Notes: a model not told the origin generated them from the sequence alone. A stretch of 37,819 bases of DNA from Paenimyroides ummariense (GCF_900115115.1 NZ_FOVI01000027.1:1-37819); one strand, 5' to 3'. Counted from the stretch's first letter, positions 26,745-35,021 are shown. Numbers and translations: made by a program.

Positions 26745-27536
26745 ATGTCAGAAAGTTTAGTAGTACCTACAATGGCCGAAATGATGGCGCAAGGCAAACA
26801 GCCCGAAATATTGTTCTGGGTAGGTTCGGCCGGAAGTTATGATGATAGAGCAAAAAAAATAACGCGTGCATTTGTTAAAATTTTAAATGCCGCCCAAGTT
26901 GATTTTGCTGTTTTAGGAACAGAAGAAAGTGCCACCGGCGATGTAGCAAAACGTGCCGGAAACGAATTTTTGTTTCAAATGCAGGCTATGATGAATATTG
27001 AAATTCTAAATGCTTATGAAATTAAAAAAATAGTAACCTGTGATCCACATTCGTTTAATTGCTTAAAAAACGAATATCCGGGTTTAGGTGGCAATTACGA
27101 AGTAATACACCACACACAGTTTATAAATGAATTAATAAACGAAGGAAAATTAAAATTTAGCGAAAATACTTATAAAGGCAAACGCATTACTTTTCATGAT
27201 CCTTGTTATTTAGGTCGCGCCAATAAAATTTACAATGCCCCGCGCGAAGTGTTGCAAAAAACAACTGCCACCATTGTAGAAATGAAACGCCATAAAAGTA
27301 CCGCTTTGTGCTGTGGTGCCGGTGGTGCACAAATGTTTAAAGAACCTGAAAAAGGCGATATGGATGTTAATGTGTTGCGCACCAAAGACGCCATGGAAAC
27401 CAACCCAAATATTATAGCAACGGGCTGCCCTTATTGCAATACAATGTTAACCGATGGGGTAAAGTTTAGCCATAAAGAAAACGAAATTCAGGTGTTAGAT
27501 ATTGCCGAATTAATTGCTAACGCACAAGACTTATAG
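26745..27536 (+). CDS. CCG-domain Fe-S protein (HdrB-like)
   Basis: A 263-residue cytoplasmic protein with the cysteine-rich CCG pattern of HdrB/LutA/GlpC relatives. VTCDPHSFNCLKNEYP stands where the first domain's motif would be. The second domain has DPCYLGR, LCCGAGG and GCPYC, enough for the unusual Fe-S cluster. It starts 34 bases after the membrane subunit and surely works with it. The single nucleotide between its stop and the next ATG (27538) indicates a compact operon. The reaction catalysed is unknown. Confidence 0.87.
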   Translation: MSESLVVPTMAEMMAQGKQPEILFWVGSAGSYDDRAKKITRAFVKILNAAQVDFAVLGTEESATGDVAKRAGNEFLFQMQAMMNIEILNAYEIKKIVTCDPHSFNCLKNEYPGLGGNYEVIHHTQFINELINEGKLKFSENTYKGKRITFHDPCYLGRANKIYNAPREVLQKTTATIVEMKRHKSTALCCGAGGAQMFKEPEKGDMDVNVLRTKDAMETNPNIIATGCPYCNTMLTDGVKFSHKENEIQVLDIAELIANAQDL

Positions 27537-27537
27537 T

Positions 27538-28020
27538 ATGTTTGTACCTTTTGAAGAAATGCCGAAATCAGCTAAAATCTGGATTTATCAGGCAAACAGA
27601 AAAATGACCGATGAAGAAGTTGCAACTGCAAACGAATTGTTAACCAATTTTGTTGAAAATTGGGCAGCACACAGCACACCTTTAAAAGCATCGTATCAGT
27701 TAAAATACAGCCGCTTTATTATTTTGGCGGTAGATCAGGAATATCATGCAGCGTCTGGTTGTTCTATTGATGCTTCTGTGAGAATCATTCAAGAATTAGA
27801 ACAAAAATTCGGAATCGATCTATTAGATAAAATGAATGTAACCTATAAAACAGGGGAGTTTATTGCACATAAATCGTTAATCGATTTCAAGAAAATGGCA
27901 AAAGAAAAAGCTGTAAACGCAAATACTGTTGTGTTTAACAATTTGGTAAATACTATAGAAGAATTCGAAGAATTTTGGGAAGTTCCTGCAGGCGAAAGCT
28001 GGCATAGCCGCTTTTTTTAA
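27538..28020 (+). CDS. Conserved Flavobacteriia protein (often labelled 'ABC transporter ATPase')
   Basis: A 160-residue soluble protein starting MFVPFEEMPKSAKIWIYQANRKM and ending PAGESWHSRFF. From memory, homologues in this group are annotated as an ABC transporter ATPase, but no Walker A, Walker B or ABC signature motif can be seen, so that label is not supported. A GCSIDASVRII segment with a cysteine and an acidic pair is the most striking part. It is the last gene of the amidase-MCE-Hdr operon, one base after the preceding stop, and is followed by a strong terminator. Function is unknown. Confidence 0.75.
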   Translation: MFVPFEEMPKSAKIWIYQANRKMTDEEVATANELLTNFVENWAAHSTPLKASYQLKYSRFIILAVDQEYHAASGCSIDASVRIIQELEQKFGIDLLDKMNVTYKTGEFIAHKSLIDFKKMAKEKAVNANTVVFNNLVNTIEEFEEFWEVPAGESWHSRFF

Positions 28021-28036
28021 TGATAATTTTAAACAT

Positions 28037-28076
28037 AAAAAACTCCTCTTTAAATTTAAAGGGGAGTTTTTTTTTA
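28037..28076. terminator. Bidirectional terminator
   Basis: A near-perfect palindrome: AAACTCC-TCTTTAAA pairs with TTTAAAG-GGGAGTTT, with T-runs in both directions. It lies between convergent genes and ends the envelope operon. Confidence 0.9.
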
Positions 28077-28093
28077 TAAAGATTTTCTTCTTC

Positions 28094-28852
28094 TTATTTT
28101 TTGATCAATTTGTAAGTACCTTGTGTACCTTCGTTTGTAGTAACAGTTATAAAATATAATCCGTTAGCAGCACTTTGTAAGTTGATTTCCTTATTAGCAG
28201 TAGCTAAAACTTTTTGACCTGTTGAGTTGAAAACTTCAATTTTAGCGATATTCAATTCAGAATCTACATTAAAAATTCCAGAAGTAGGGTTAGGATAAAC
28301 CGTTACTTTACTTGTGTCAAATTTAGAGGTGCTTAATGCGGTTTTCCATTCAACATTATCTATTGTTACTCCTTGGTGTACTCCTGTATAAGTAAATTTA
28401 AAAGCAATATACTTATGTCCTGAATTAGCAGGAATTGCAGCTGTTGTATATGTTCCTCCATTAGGTGTAGGAGTTGTTATTGCTGAAAATGTGGTGAAAT
28501 CAGTATTGTCACTCATAGTACCAATTTCAAGGGCTCCATTGTTATTAGGTGCAGCAGTTGTTAAAACGTATTCTAATAAATGATTACCATCTATAGTTGA
28601 TAATTCAGGAGAAATTAAGTAAATAACACCACCAGTAGTTGGTGCACCTCCACTGTACATTACAGCAGCATTACCCATAAAAAGAACATTCCCGCTTTTA
28701 TTCCAACAATTTGGCATTGCTGTTATTGCGTCAAAGGTTTCATTAATAGTTGCAACTGCAGTACATTGGCTGTTTGCGTTAAATGATATTAATCCAATTG
28801 CTAATAAGCATAAAGATGTTAAACGTTTTTTTGTTGCGTAAAAGTTATTCAT
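28094..28852 (-). CDS. Secreted beta-sandwich protein with type IX sorting domain
   Basis: A 252-residue exported protein. The signal peptide (KKRLTSLCLLAIGLISFNANSQ) is followed by a domain of about 150 residues that opens TINETFDAITAMPNCWNKSG. That opening and the closing YIAFKFTYTGVHQGVTIDNVEW are typical of MAM/'choice-of-anchor J' beta-sandwiches. The last 75 residues (VTVYPNPTSGIFNVD to YFITVTTNEGTQGTYKLIKK) are a type A sorting domain of the type IX secretion system. There is no catalytic motif; it is likely a surface or adhesion protein. A TAAATTTG box lies upstream on the minus strand (28879-28886). Confidence 0.83.
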   Translation of the reverse strand: MNNFYATKKRLTSLCLLAIGLISFNANSQCTAVATINETFDAITAMPNCWNKSGNVLFMGNAAVMYSGGAPTTGGVIYLISPELSTIDGNHLLEYVLTTAAPNNNGALEIGTMSDNTDFTTFSAITTPTPNGGTYTTAAIPANSGHKYIAFKFTYTGVHQGVTIDNVEWKTALSTSKFDTSKVTVYPNPTSGIFNVDSELNIAKIEVFNSTGQKVLATANKEINLQSAANGLYFITVTTNEGTQGTYKLIKK

Positions 28853-28878
28853 AACTATTAGATTAAAATTTAATTACG

Positions 28879-28886
28879 CAAATTTA
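28879..28886 (-). promoter_or_regulatory. Predicted -7 box for the type IX cargo gene
   Basis: Minus-strand TAAATTTG matches TAnnTTTG, 26 bases before the start at 28852. No clear -33 element is visible. Confidence 0.4.
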
Positions 28887-28938
28887 TTTATATTAAATCT
28901 AAATAAAAAATATTTTTTTAAAAAAGTGTAAATAAAAT

Positions 28939-28968
28939 TTTGTTGAATGAATATTTCAAATAACTTTG
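28939..28968 (+). promoter_or_regulatory. Predicted promoter of the membrane/winged-helix module
   Basis: TTTG (28939-28942), 18 bases, then TAACTTTG (28961-28968), both exact matches to consensus. The -7 box forms the left half of the inverted repeat at 28963-28979. Confidence 0.7.
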
Positions 28969-28979
28969 TGTTTCAAAGT
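28963..28979. promoter_or_regulatory. Predicted operator, ACTTTG-N5-CAAAGT (copy 1)
   Basis: ACTTTG (28963-28968) and CAAAGT (28974-28979) form an exact inverted repeat that overlaps the -7 box and lies 8 bases before the ATG at 28988. The same 6-5-6 repeat recurs at 29919-29935. Inference: binding site for the winged-helix regulator encoded at 29603. Confidence 0.65.
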
Positions 28980-28987
28980 AAGTAATA

Positions 28988-29602
28988 ATGGATCAAAAAA
29001 TTTTTGATGATTTAGCACATATACGTTCTATGATGGAACGTTCGTCTCGATTTTTATCTTTAAGCGGTTTATCTGGAATAGGAGCAGGCATTGTTGGTTT
29101 AATAGCTGGCTGTATGGCGATGTATTTAACAAATGATTACTTTGTAGACTATGATCTTTATCAACAAAAAGTTTATCAGGCAGATATGCTTTTTAAATTA
29201 ATTGTTTTAGGCGCATCAGCATTATTATTAGCGATTTTTTGCGGTTGCTATTTCACAGTTCGTAAAAGTAAAAAATTGGGTTTACAAATTTGGACAGCAA
29301 CTACAAAGAAAATTTTGGTTCAATTAGCTATTCCTTTAGCGGTTGGCGGTGTCTTTGTTTTAGCGTTGTTACAATACAATTTATACGGTTTAGTTGCCGG
29401 AACAACCTTAATTTTCTACGGATTGGCTTTAGTTAATGCCGAAAAATATACGTATTCCGATATTAAATATTTAGGTTTTCTGGAAATCATTTTAGGTTGT
29501 TTGTCTTTATTTTTTATTGGTAAAGGATTGATTTTCTGGACGATTGGTTTCGGAGTTTTGCATATTATTTACGGTATTATTTTACACAGAAAATACAAGT
29601 AA
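28988..29602 (+). CDS. Four-to-six-helix membrane protein of unknown function
   Basis: A 204-residue polytopic membrane protein beginning MDQKIFDDLAHIRSMMERSSRFLSLSGLSG. The soluble N-terminal 20 residues are followed by about six hydrophobic segments (near 22-44, 70-90, 108-128, 130-147, 158-175, 178-198). I do not recognise a catalytic motif; the opening resembles membrane proteins that pair with small winged-helix regulators in Bacteroidota, an association I recall but cannot verify here. Its stop codon is immediately followed by the ATG of the regulator gene with no gap, so the two are co-translated. The promoter carries the predicted operator, suggesting autoregulation. Confidence 0.75.
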   Translation: MDQKIFDDLAHIRSMMERSSRFLSLSGLSGIGAGIVGLIAGCMAMYLTNDYFVDYDLYQQKVYQADMLFKLIVLGASALLLAIFCGCYFTVRKSKKLGLQIWTATTKKILVQLAIPLAVGGVFVLALLQYNLYGLVAGTTLIFYGLALVNAEKYTYSDIKYLGFLEIILGCLSLFFIGKGLIFWTIGFGVLHIIYGIILHRKYK

Positions 29603-29893
29603 ATGAGTTTGATTAGCGGTTTAAATAAAGAATTTGAAAGCAGGGTTCGGTTAGGTATAATGTCAGTTCTCATGGTGAATGAATGGGTTGATTTTACCGA
29701 AATGAAAAATCTGCTACAGGTTACCGATGGTAATTTGGCAAGCCATTCTACCGCTTTGGAAAAAAACGAATACATAGAGATTAAAAAGGAATTTGTTGGA
29801 AAAAAGCCACGAACTTCCTATAAAATTACGGAAGCTGGTAAGTTGGCATTTCAACAACATCTTGCTTTTCTTGAAAAAATTATGAGACAGTAA
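29603..29893 (+). CDS. Winged-helix transcriptional regulator
   Basis: A 96-residue, single-domain DNA-binding protein (HTH_27/MarR-like winged helix). After a short helix (SGLNKEFESRVRLGIMSVLMV) come helix-turn-helix segments FTEMKNLLQVTDGNLASHSTALEKNEYIEI and the wing KKEFVGKKPRTSYKITEAGKLAFQQHL. It has no sensor domain. The ATG abuts the stop of the membrane-protein gene, so its level follows that gene. Two identical-type inverted repeats upstream of the flanking membrane genes are its probable targets. The position of the first one over the -7 box suggests repression. Confidence 0.87.
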   Translation: MSLISGLNKEFESRVRLGIMSVLMVNEWVDFTEMKNLLQVTDGNLASHSTALEKNEYIEIKKEFVGKKPRTSYKITEAGKLAFQQHLAFLEKIMRQ

Positions 29894-29918
29894 TAACGTC
29901 TTATTTTTTTAACAATAA

Positions 29919-29935
29919 ACTTTGAAAAACAAAGT
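29919..29935. promoter_or_regulatory. Predicted operator, ACTTTG-N5-CAAAGT (copy 2)
   Basis: ACTTTG (29919-29924) and CAAAGT (29930-29935) flank five A's, 26 bases after the regulator's stop and 19 bases before the ATG at 29955. A -7-like TACTTTTA follows directly at 29935. It has the same half-sites and spacing as the repeat at 28963. Confidence 0.65.
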
Positions 29936-29954
29936 ACTTTTAATTATAAATATT

Positions 29955-31334
29955 ATGAAAAAACAGTTTTTAATTTTTATCAGCACCATTTTATTTGCCG
30001 TCCTTTTTTATGATCAGGAACTCGGCATTAATCTTTCCATCTTTGCAATAATTCTATTAATTGCACAATTGGTTATGCAACCTAAATTGTTACGCGATAA
30101 AAGGGCGTTAACTTTAGCACTTTGTGTTGTAGCTACAAGCTTTTCAAACGCATGGTTGTTATCAGTAGTTACGGTACTTTCGGTAGTAATTTCGTCGTTT
30201 GTTTTTAGATATTATGTGGTAGATCCGCAACTAAAATTAATTTCAAAAGCCTTTAATTTCGCATTTAGCTGGCCAGCATTTGTGGGTCGAATTTTTCTGA
30301 TAGATCAATGGTTCGAATTCAAAAAAGAGGATTCTAAAAAAACACTCGTTACCATTTTTTCGTACGTAATTTTACCTTTTTGTATCTTATCGGTCTTCTT
30401 TGGATTGTACGTTTCATCGAGCGATATGCTAAACAATTGGTACAATCGTTACGAATGGAATATCGACGGATTAATCATTTTTACCATCATCTTCGGGTTT
30501 TACATAAGTTTTGTATTTTGGCATATCAAGGTATTCGATTTTATTAAAATCATCGATAAAAGTCTAAAATTCAATTTCACTAAAGAACAGCAAACCAATC
30601 AAAAACCATCGTTTAATTTTATTCCGTTAGATTTTGAAGTCCGTAGCGGAATTATCACATTGGTTAGTTTAAACTGCATGTTGTTATTCTTTGTAATTGT
30701 TTTTAATGTAGAAAATGCACAGCAAACCATTCAACATATTTCCGAGTACAGTTCGCGAACGCACAGTCAGATTTATTTAATCATCACATCAGTTTTCTTG
30801 GCAATGGTCGTGGTTTTGTTCTTCTTTAAAGATGCGTTGAACTTTATAAAAAACAATACGTGGCTGCTTCGATTGACAAAAATTTGGATTGGTTTAAACG
30901 CATTTTTAATAGCATCGGCTTTTTATCAAAACTCGGTTTACATCAACGCAATGGGGTTAACCTACAAACGTTTGGGTGTGTATTTATTTTTGATTATTTG
31001 CTTGATTGGTTTGGTTTATTCGTTCCTAAAAATCCATAATAAACGAACAAATTTTTACTTGATTGATAGAATGTCGTGGATCATTTTTTATAGTTTGATC
31101 TTTTGTTCGATTTTTAACTGGGGAAATATTATGACCAATTACAATTTACAGAAAGATAGAATCGATTGGTACTATTTGACTAATGATTTATCAGGAAACG
31201 AAAAAACATTGATTGAATATTACAAAAAAAAGAATAGGGAAGTACCAAAATATCTTTTAAACCGAATGAAATATCATAAGGATTTACCGTTTTTATCAAA
31301 GCAGTTGTATTACAGTAATGCTAAAGTAGATTAA
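29955..31334 (+). CDS. Large polytopic membrane protein (DUF4153/DUF4173-like)
   Basis: A protein of 459 residues starting at the ATG at 29955 (MKKQFLIFISTILFAVLFYDQELGINL). A TTG 11 codons upstream lies within the predicted operator and is rejected. About twelve hydrophobic segments span nearly the whole length. The last 55 residues (DLSGNEKTLIEYYKKKNREVPKYLLNRMKYHKDLPFL) are hydrophilic and charged. The opening LFYDQELGINLSIFAI and the RIDWYYL segment late in the protein fit my memory of DUF4153/DUF4173 proteins, whose function is unknown. With its own operator copy it appears to be a second target of the winged-helix regulator. Confidence 0.75.
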   Translation: MKKQFLIFISTILFAVLFYDQELGINLSIFAIILLIAQLVMQPKLLRDKRALTLALCVVATSFSNAWLLSVVTVLSVVISSFVFRYYVVDPQLKLISKAFNFAFSWPAFVGRIFLIDQWFEFKKEDSKKTLVTIFSYVILPFCILSVFFGLYVSSSDMLNNWYNRYEWNIDGLIIFTIIFGFYISFVFWHIKVFDFIKIIDKSLKFNFTKEQQTNQKPSFNFIPLDFEVRSGIITLVSLNCMLLFFVIVFNVENAQQTIQHISEYSSRTHSQIYLIITSVFLAMVVVLFFFKDALNFIKNNTWLLRLTKIWIGLNAFLIASAFYQNSVYINAMGLTYKRLGVYLFLIICLIGLVYSFLKIHNKRTNFYLIDRMSWIIFYSLIFCSIFNWGNIMTNYNLQKDRIDWYYLTNDLSGNEKTLIEYYKKKNREVPKYLLNRMKYHKDLPFLSKQLYYSNAKVD

Positions 31335-31442
31335 TTGAGATCTATTTTTCTGATTTAGGTAATTGAAAAAAGAATCAATACTTAACACTTTTGATATTCC
31401 TAATTTGATTTGATCATTGAAGGACAAACAAAATCCGAGTTT

Positions 31443-31491
31443 AAACACACTGCTCAAAAAGTTGTACACTATTTCGGTGCAGTGTGTTTTT
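31443..31491. terminator. Terminator hairpin, second copy of the shared loop
   Basis: AAACACACTGC (31443-31453) pairs with GCAGTGTGTTT (31479-31489), followed by T's. The 25-base loop contains AAAAAGTTGTACACTATTT, nearly the same as the loop at 10858-10874. It lies between convergent genes, 109 bases after one and 8 bases before the other. Confidence 0.75.
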
Positions 31492-31498
31492 CGGATTT

Positions 31499-33697
31499 CT
31501 ATTTCATTTTCAGCGTAGTTTTTTCTATTTTTTCTGATAAGTTGCTCATCCAAATTAATTGATCGATTATTAATTGAGATTCTTCTAATTTCTGAATTTT
31601 AGAAGCTTCGTCAATATCTAATTTTTCGACTTCTTGTCTGCGGATGGCTTTTAATTCGGTAATGCTGATTTTAAAATCTTCTTCGATATCAGATGTTATC
31701 TCGGCATCAAAATCCAAATTATGTAACGACTGACTTAAGTTGTTGTTGATGTAATCCATTACCAGCTTAAACGCTTTTGAAGCTTCGGTAGTTTTATGAA
31801 ACTGAATGTAAGTGCCGATACTTGCTGCAGATGAAACCAGCGTTTGGTTTAAAACAGTTAATTCGTACAATTCAGCACGGTTAACTTGTTTACCTTTCGG
31901 TTCTTGAATCATTCGTTGAAAACTCGCCATTAAATTTCCTACTTCAATAAAAGCATTTTTTCTCGCCAATTTGTATGATGTAGATGGTTCGCCTTTCTTT
32001 ATATAGTAATATTTCACTTCTATAATGTACAATTTTATGGCTTTCAGCGAATTTTCCAAGTGAATGTTCATGGAATTCAGTTCCCAAGTTGGCCACACAA
32101 ATCTGGTAGCTAAAAAGGCTAAAAGTGCGCCTACAACCGTATCTAAAATTCGATAAATCAATTGTGTTTCCGCATTATCCGTAAGCAACCCGTAAATTAA
32201 AATTACATAAAAAGTTACAAAAGTTACACCAACTTTATAATCGATACCCGAAAACCAATATCCCAAAAGCATCGAAATAATTGCCAGCACGCTCAAAGCA
32301 ATATTACTATCGATTAAAATCAGCGCCGAAATTCCTAAAATTCCACCGATAATCGTTCCAATAACACGGTGTGTTGATCGTTGTTTTGTTAAACCATAAC
32401 CGGGACGCATAATAACCACAATAGTCAGTAAAATCCAATAAGCATTTTCGAAATTAAAAATATTGCCCACAATTAATCCTACGAACATGGTTAAAGTAAT
32501 ACGCAAAGCATATCTAAAAGTGGACGATTTAAAGTTTAAATGATCTAAAAATGTTTTTAAACGGTAATGTTCAGGCGTGAAGAATTTTTCTAAATCGCGG
32601 TACTTTCCTCTTAATTCATCTGCGTTTACACGTTCTTTATACACCCGCTCCAAACCTTTTATCTTTTCGATCTGTTTATCGGCGTAAAAAAGAAGGTTGT
32701 TTACGTTTACGGCATTTTCATCGTAAATAGATATATTCTGATTTTTAACGTAATCGTTTATTCGCAACTTCAATTTTTTGAAATCGTTAGCCAAATTCCC
32801 AATAGAATGATGCTTTTTATTTGTTTTGATATGAAAAGCCAGACTTTTTAAGGTAACCGAAAAGCTATGAGCCAGCGTTTTGTATTCCGCTAAAATAGAA
32901 TCATCGTCTTTAAAAAACTCAATAAACTCTTTATGATTGAACGTATTTGCCATAGCAAGTTCTAAAATATCAACCAATGACGACAATGCAACCAGCAGTT
33001 TTCGGTTGTTGTTAGAGTTTAATGTACGTGCCTTATTGTAAACCAGATATTCGCGAATATGTTCATGCAGTTCGTTAATTCTAACCTGCTTTTCCAACAT
33101 TTGGCGATTAATTTTTTCACGATCTGCATTTTCAATCCATAACTTAGATCGTAATTCTAAATATTCACCGGTAATTTCAATACATTCGGCAACTTCAAGA
33201 TTTATATATCGGTTGGGTTTAATAAAATAAAAAACGATCGATATCAATGTATAAAACAATCCACCTAACAATAAATAAAAGCAATTTGTAAGTAAAATTT
33301 CAGGTTTGTCATGATGAATAAAAGACAAACTAATCGTTAACAACAAAGTAAACGATAACAAATTGGCTCTGTGCCCAAAAAGCGAAATAAAAGCCGATAA
33401 AAAAACAAGCACACAAAAAAGCGGTGCAAAAATATAAAAGTAGGGGTAAGTGTAGGTTAACGAAAAAGAAATAATAGGAATTAAGAACGAAACCAACAGC
33501 AAACCAATAATTTTATGCTTAAAATTGCTCGATATATCAATTGGTGCACACAACAAAGCGCCTAAAGTAACAGTAAAAGCAGCGGTAAAATCGGCAGAAC
33601 TGTAAAAAATAAAAAAGGCAACAATGGCTGTAAACGTAATCTTAATTGCGTTATAAAACTGATTATCACCAAATTTCAAGAATAATTTATCGAACAT
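31499..33697 (-). CDS. FUSC-family membrane protein (YccS/aromatic acid exporter-like)
   Basis: A 732-residue inner-membrane protein built as two repeats. Each has a block of about five to six hydrophobic helices (about residues 15-160 and 395-520) followed by a long cytoplasmic helical region (about 165-390 and 525-732). FRYALRITLTMFVGLIVGNIF and RSTHRVIGTIIGGILG are the conserved second-block signatures of FUSC/YccS/AaeB proteins. Relatives are proposed efflux components for aromatic acids; the substrate is unknown here. No membrane-fusion partner gene is adjacent. It is divergent from def with 112 bases between the starts. Confidence 0.87.
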   Translation of the reverse strand: MFDKLFLKFGDNQFYNAIKITFTAIVAFFIFYSSADFTAAFTVTLGALLCAPIDISSNFKHKIIGLLLVSFLIPIISFSLTYTYPYFYIFAPLFCVLVFLSAFISLFGHRANLLSFTLLLTISLSFIHHDKPEILLTNCFYLLLGGLFYTLISIVFYFIKPNRYINLEVAECIEITGEYLELRSKLWIENADREKINRQMLEKQVRINELHEHIREYLVYNKARTLNSNNNRKLLVALSSLVDILELAMANTFNHKEFIEFFKDDDSILAEYKTLAHSFSVTLKSLAFHIKTNKKHHSIGNLANDFKKLKLRINDYVKNQNISIYDENAVNVNNLLFYADKQIEKIKGLERVYKERVNADELRGKYRDLEKFFTPEHYRLKTFLDHLNFKSSTFRYALRITLTMFVGLIVGNIFNFENAYWILLTIVVIMRPGYGLTKQRSTHRVIGTIIGGILGISALILIDSNIALSVLAIISMLLGYWFSGIDYKVGVTFVTFYVILIYGLLTDNAETQLIYRILDTVVGALLAFLATRFVWPTWELNSMNIHLENSLKAIKLYIIEVKYYYIKKGEPSTSYKLARKNAFIEVGNLMASFQRMIQEPKGKQVNRAELYELTVLNQTLVSSAASIGTYIQFHKTTEASKAFKLVMDYINNNLSQSLHNLDFDAEITSDIEEDFKISITELKAIRRQEVEKLDIDEASKIQKLEESQLIIDQLIWMSNLSEKIEKTTLKMK

Positions 33698-33778
33698 TTT
33701 AAAAAGATCATTAAATAAAAAGTGAACTTATACAAACATTAAAGTTAATTAATTAGCGGTAAATTTTACTATATTTTG

Positions 33779-33786
33779 TAAATTTG
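33779..33786 (+). promoter_or_regulatory. Predicted -7 box for def
   Basis: TAAATTTG matches TAnnTTTG and ends 23 bases before the def start. There is no TTG at the expected -33 distance. Confidence 0.45.
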
Positions 33787-33809
33787 CAGAATATTTAAAA
33801 TACGAAACA

Positions 33810-34397
33810 ATGATTTTACCTATTGTAGGTTACGGCGATCCGGTTTTACGTAAAGAATGCGAAGAAATTTCTAAAGATTATCCGCAGTTAAAAGAGCTTA
33901 TTAACAATATGTACGATACTATGGATAATGCTTATGGTGTAGGTTTGGCAGCCCCGCAGATAGGTTTACCCATTCGTTTATTTGTTGTAGATACCAAACC
34001 GTTTGGCGAAGATGAAGATCTTTCTAAAAGCGAACGCGATTTTCTGTCGAACTTTAGTTGTACCTTTATTAATGCAAAAATTTTGAAGGAAGAAGGCGAG
34101 GAGTGGTCTTTTAACGAAGGTTGTTTAAGTATTCCGGGAGTTCGTGAAGATGTGTACCGCAAACCGAATATCACCATTGAATATTACGACGAGAATTTTG
34201 AAAAGCAGGTTAAGGAATTTTCAGGATATGCAGCGCGCGTAATTCAGCATGAGTACGACCATATAGAAGGTGTGTTGTTCACCGATAAAATTTCTACATT
34301 AAAAAAGAAATTAAACAGCAAACGATTACAGAATATTATGGAAGGGAAAGTTTTTCCCGATTATAAAATGAAATTTATCAACAAAAAAGGTAGATAA
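33810..34397 (+). CDS. def: Peptide deformylase
   Basis: A 195-residue metalloenzyme that removes the formyl group from the starting methionine of new proteins. The three family motifs are present: GVGLAAPQIG (Gln50 polarises the substrate carbonyl), EGCLSIPG (metal ligand Cys105) and QHEYDHIEG (ligands His147 and His151, catalytic Glu148). An insertion between motifs 1 and 2 (EDEDLSKSERDF) is usual for Bacteroidota forms. It is followed at 55 bases by the DUF5606 gene and then mazG, an order that looks conserved and may be an operon. Confidence 0.96.
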   Translation: MILPIVGYGDPVLRKECEEISKDYPQLKELINNMYDTMDNAYGVGLAAPQIGLPIRLFVVDTKPFGEDEDLSKSERDFLSNFSCTFINAKILKEEGEEWSFNEGCLSIPGVREDVYRKPNITIEYYDENFEKQVKEFSGYAARVIQHEYDHIEGVLFTDKISTLKKKLNSKRLQNIMEGKVFPDYKMKFINKKGR

Positions 34398-34451
34398 TTT
34401 TGGATATTAAATTCAAATTATGATATTTGTGACCTTGAAAAAAATAAAATA

Positions 34452-34976
34452 ATGAGCGTAGAGAAAGTTTTAGCTATATCTGGAAAACCAGGATTATACG
34501 AATTGAAAATCCAAACAAGATCAGGATTTATTGCAGAATCATTAATTGACGGAAAAAGATTAACAGTTGGTTTACGCAGCAATGTAAGCTTGTTATCAGA
34601 AATTTCGATCTATACAGAAACAGGCGAATTAAAATTATTCGAAGTTTTTGCTAAAATTGCAACCAAAGAAAACAACGGACCAGCTTTAGACCACAAAGCA
34701 ACAAATAACGATTTATTAGCTTATTTTGGTGAAGTAGTGCCTGATTTTGATCGTGACCGCGTTTATGTATCAGACATTAAAAAAGTATTAAACTGGTACA
34801 ACATTTTGCAGCAGGCTAACTACATTGCAGCTTTAACAGCACCGGCAGTTACAACAACTGGTACGGTTACTATCAACAACAATACAGAAGAGCAGGAAAC
34901 TGTAGAAGCAGAAGTTGTTGAAGAAAAGCCAAAAGCAAAGCGCGCAACAAAAAAGAAAACAGAAGATAAAGAATAA
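34452..34976 (+). CDS. DUF5606-domain protein
   Basis: A 174-residue cytoplasmic protein found, as far as I recall, only in Bacteroidota. Residues 1-70 (VEKVLAISGKPGLYELKIQTRSGFIAESLIDGKR) form a small beta domain. Residues 85-120 (NNDLLAYFGEVVPDFDRDRVYVSDIKKVLNWYNIL) form a helical second part. The tail (about 135-174) is low-complexity, Thr/Glu/Val then Lys/Ala-rich (KPKAKRATKKKTEDKE), a possible nucleic-acid- or ribosome-binding tail. The function is not known. It lies between def and mazG, with a strong terminator 8 bases after its stop. Confidence 0.88.
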   Translation: MSVEKVLAISGKPGLYELKIQTRSGFIAESLIDGKRLTVGLRSNVSLLSEISIYTETGELKLFEVFAKIATKENNGPALDHKATNNDLLAYFGEVVPDFDRDRVYVSDIKKVLNWYNILQQANYIAALTAPAVTTTGTVTINNNTEEQETVEAEVVEEKPKAKRATKKKTEDKE

Positions 34977-34981
34977 TATTT

Positions 34982-35008
34982 AAAACCGGCTATTTTGCCG
35001 GTTTTTTT
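34982..35008 (+). terminator. Rho-independent terminator
   Basis: AAAACCGGC (34982-34990) pairs with GCCGGTTTT (34997-35005) around 6 bases, then T's. It ends the def-DUF5606 unit and lies only 14 bases before the mazG start, so mazG depends on read-through or a promoter inside this stretch. Confidence 0.88.
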
Positions 35009-35021
35009 ACACCGTTTTAGT

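Noticed and set aside
29922..29954. TTG start for the DUF4153-like gene
   Set aside because: It falls inside the inverted-repeat operator; the ATG at 29955 starts the signal-anchor-like helix.
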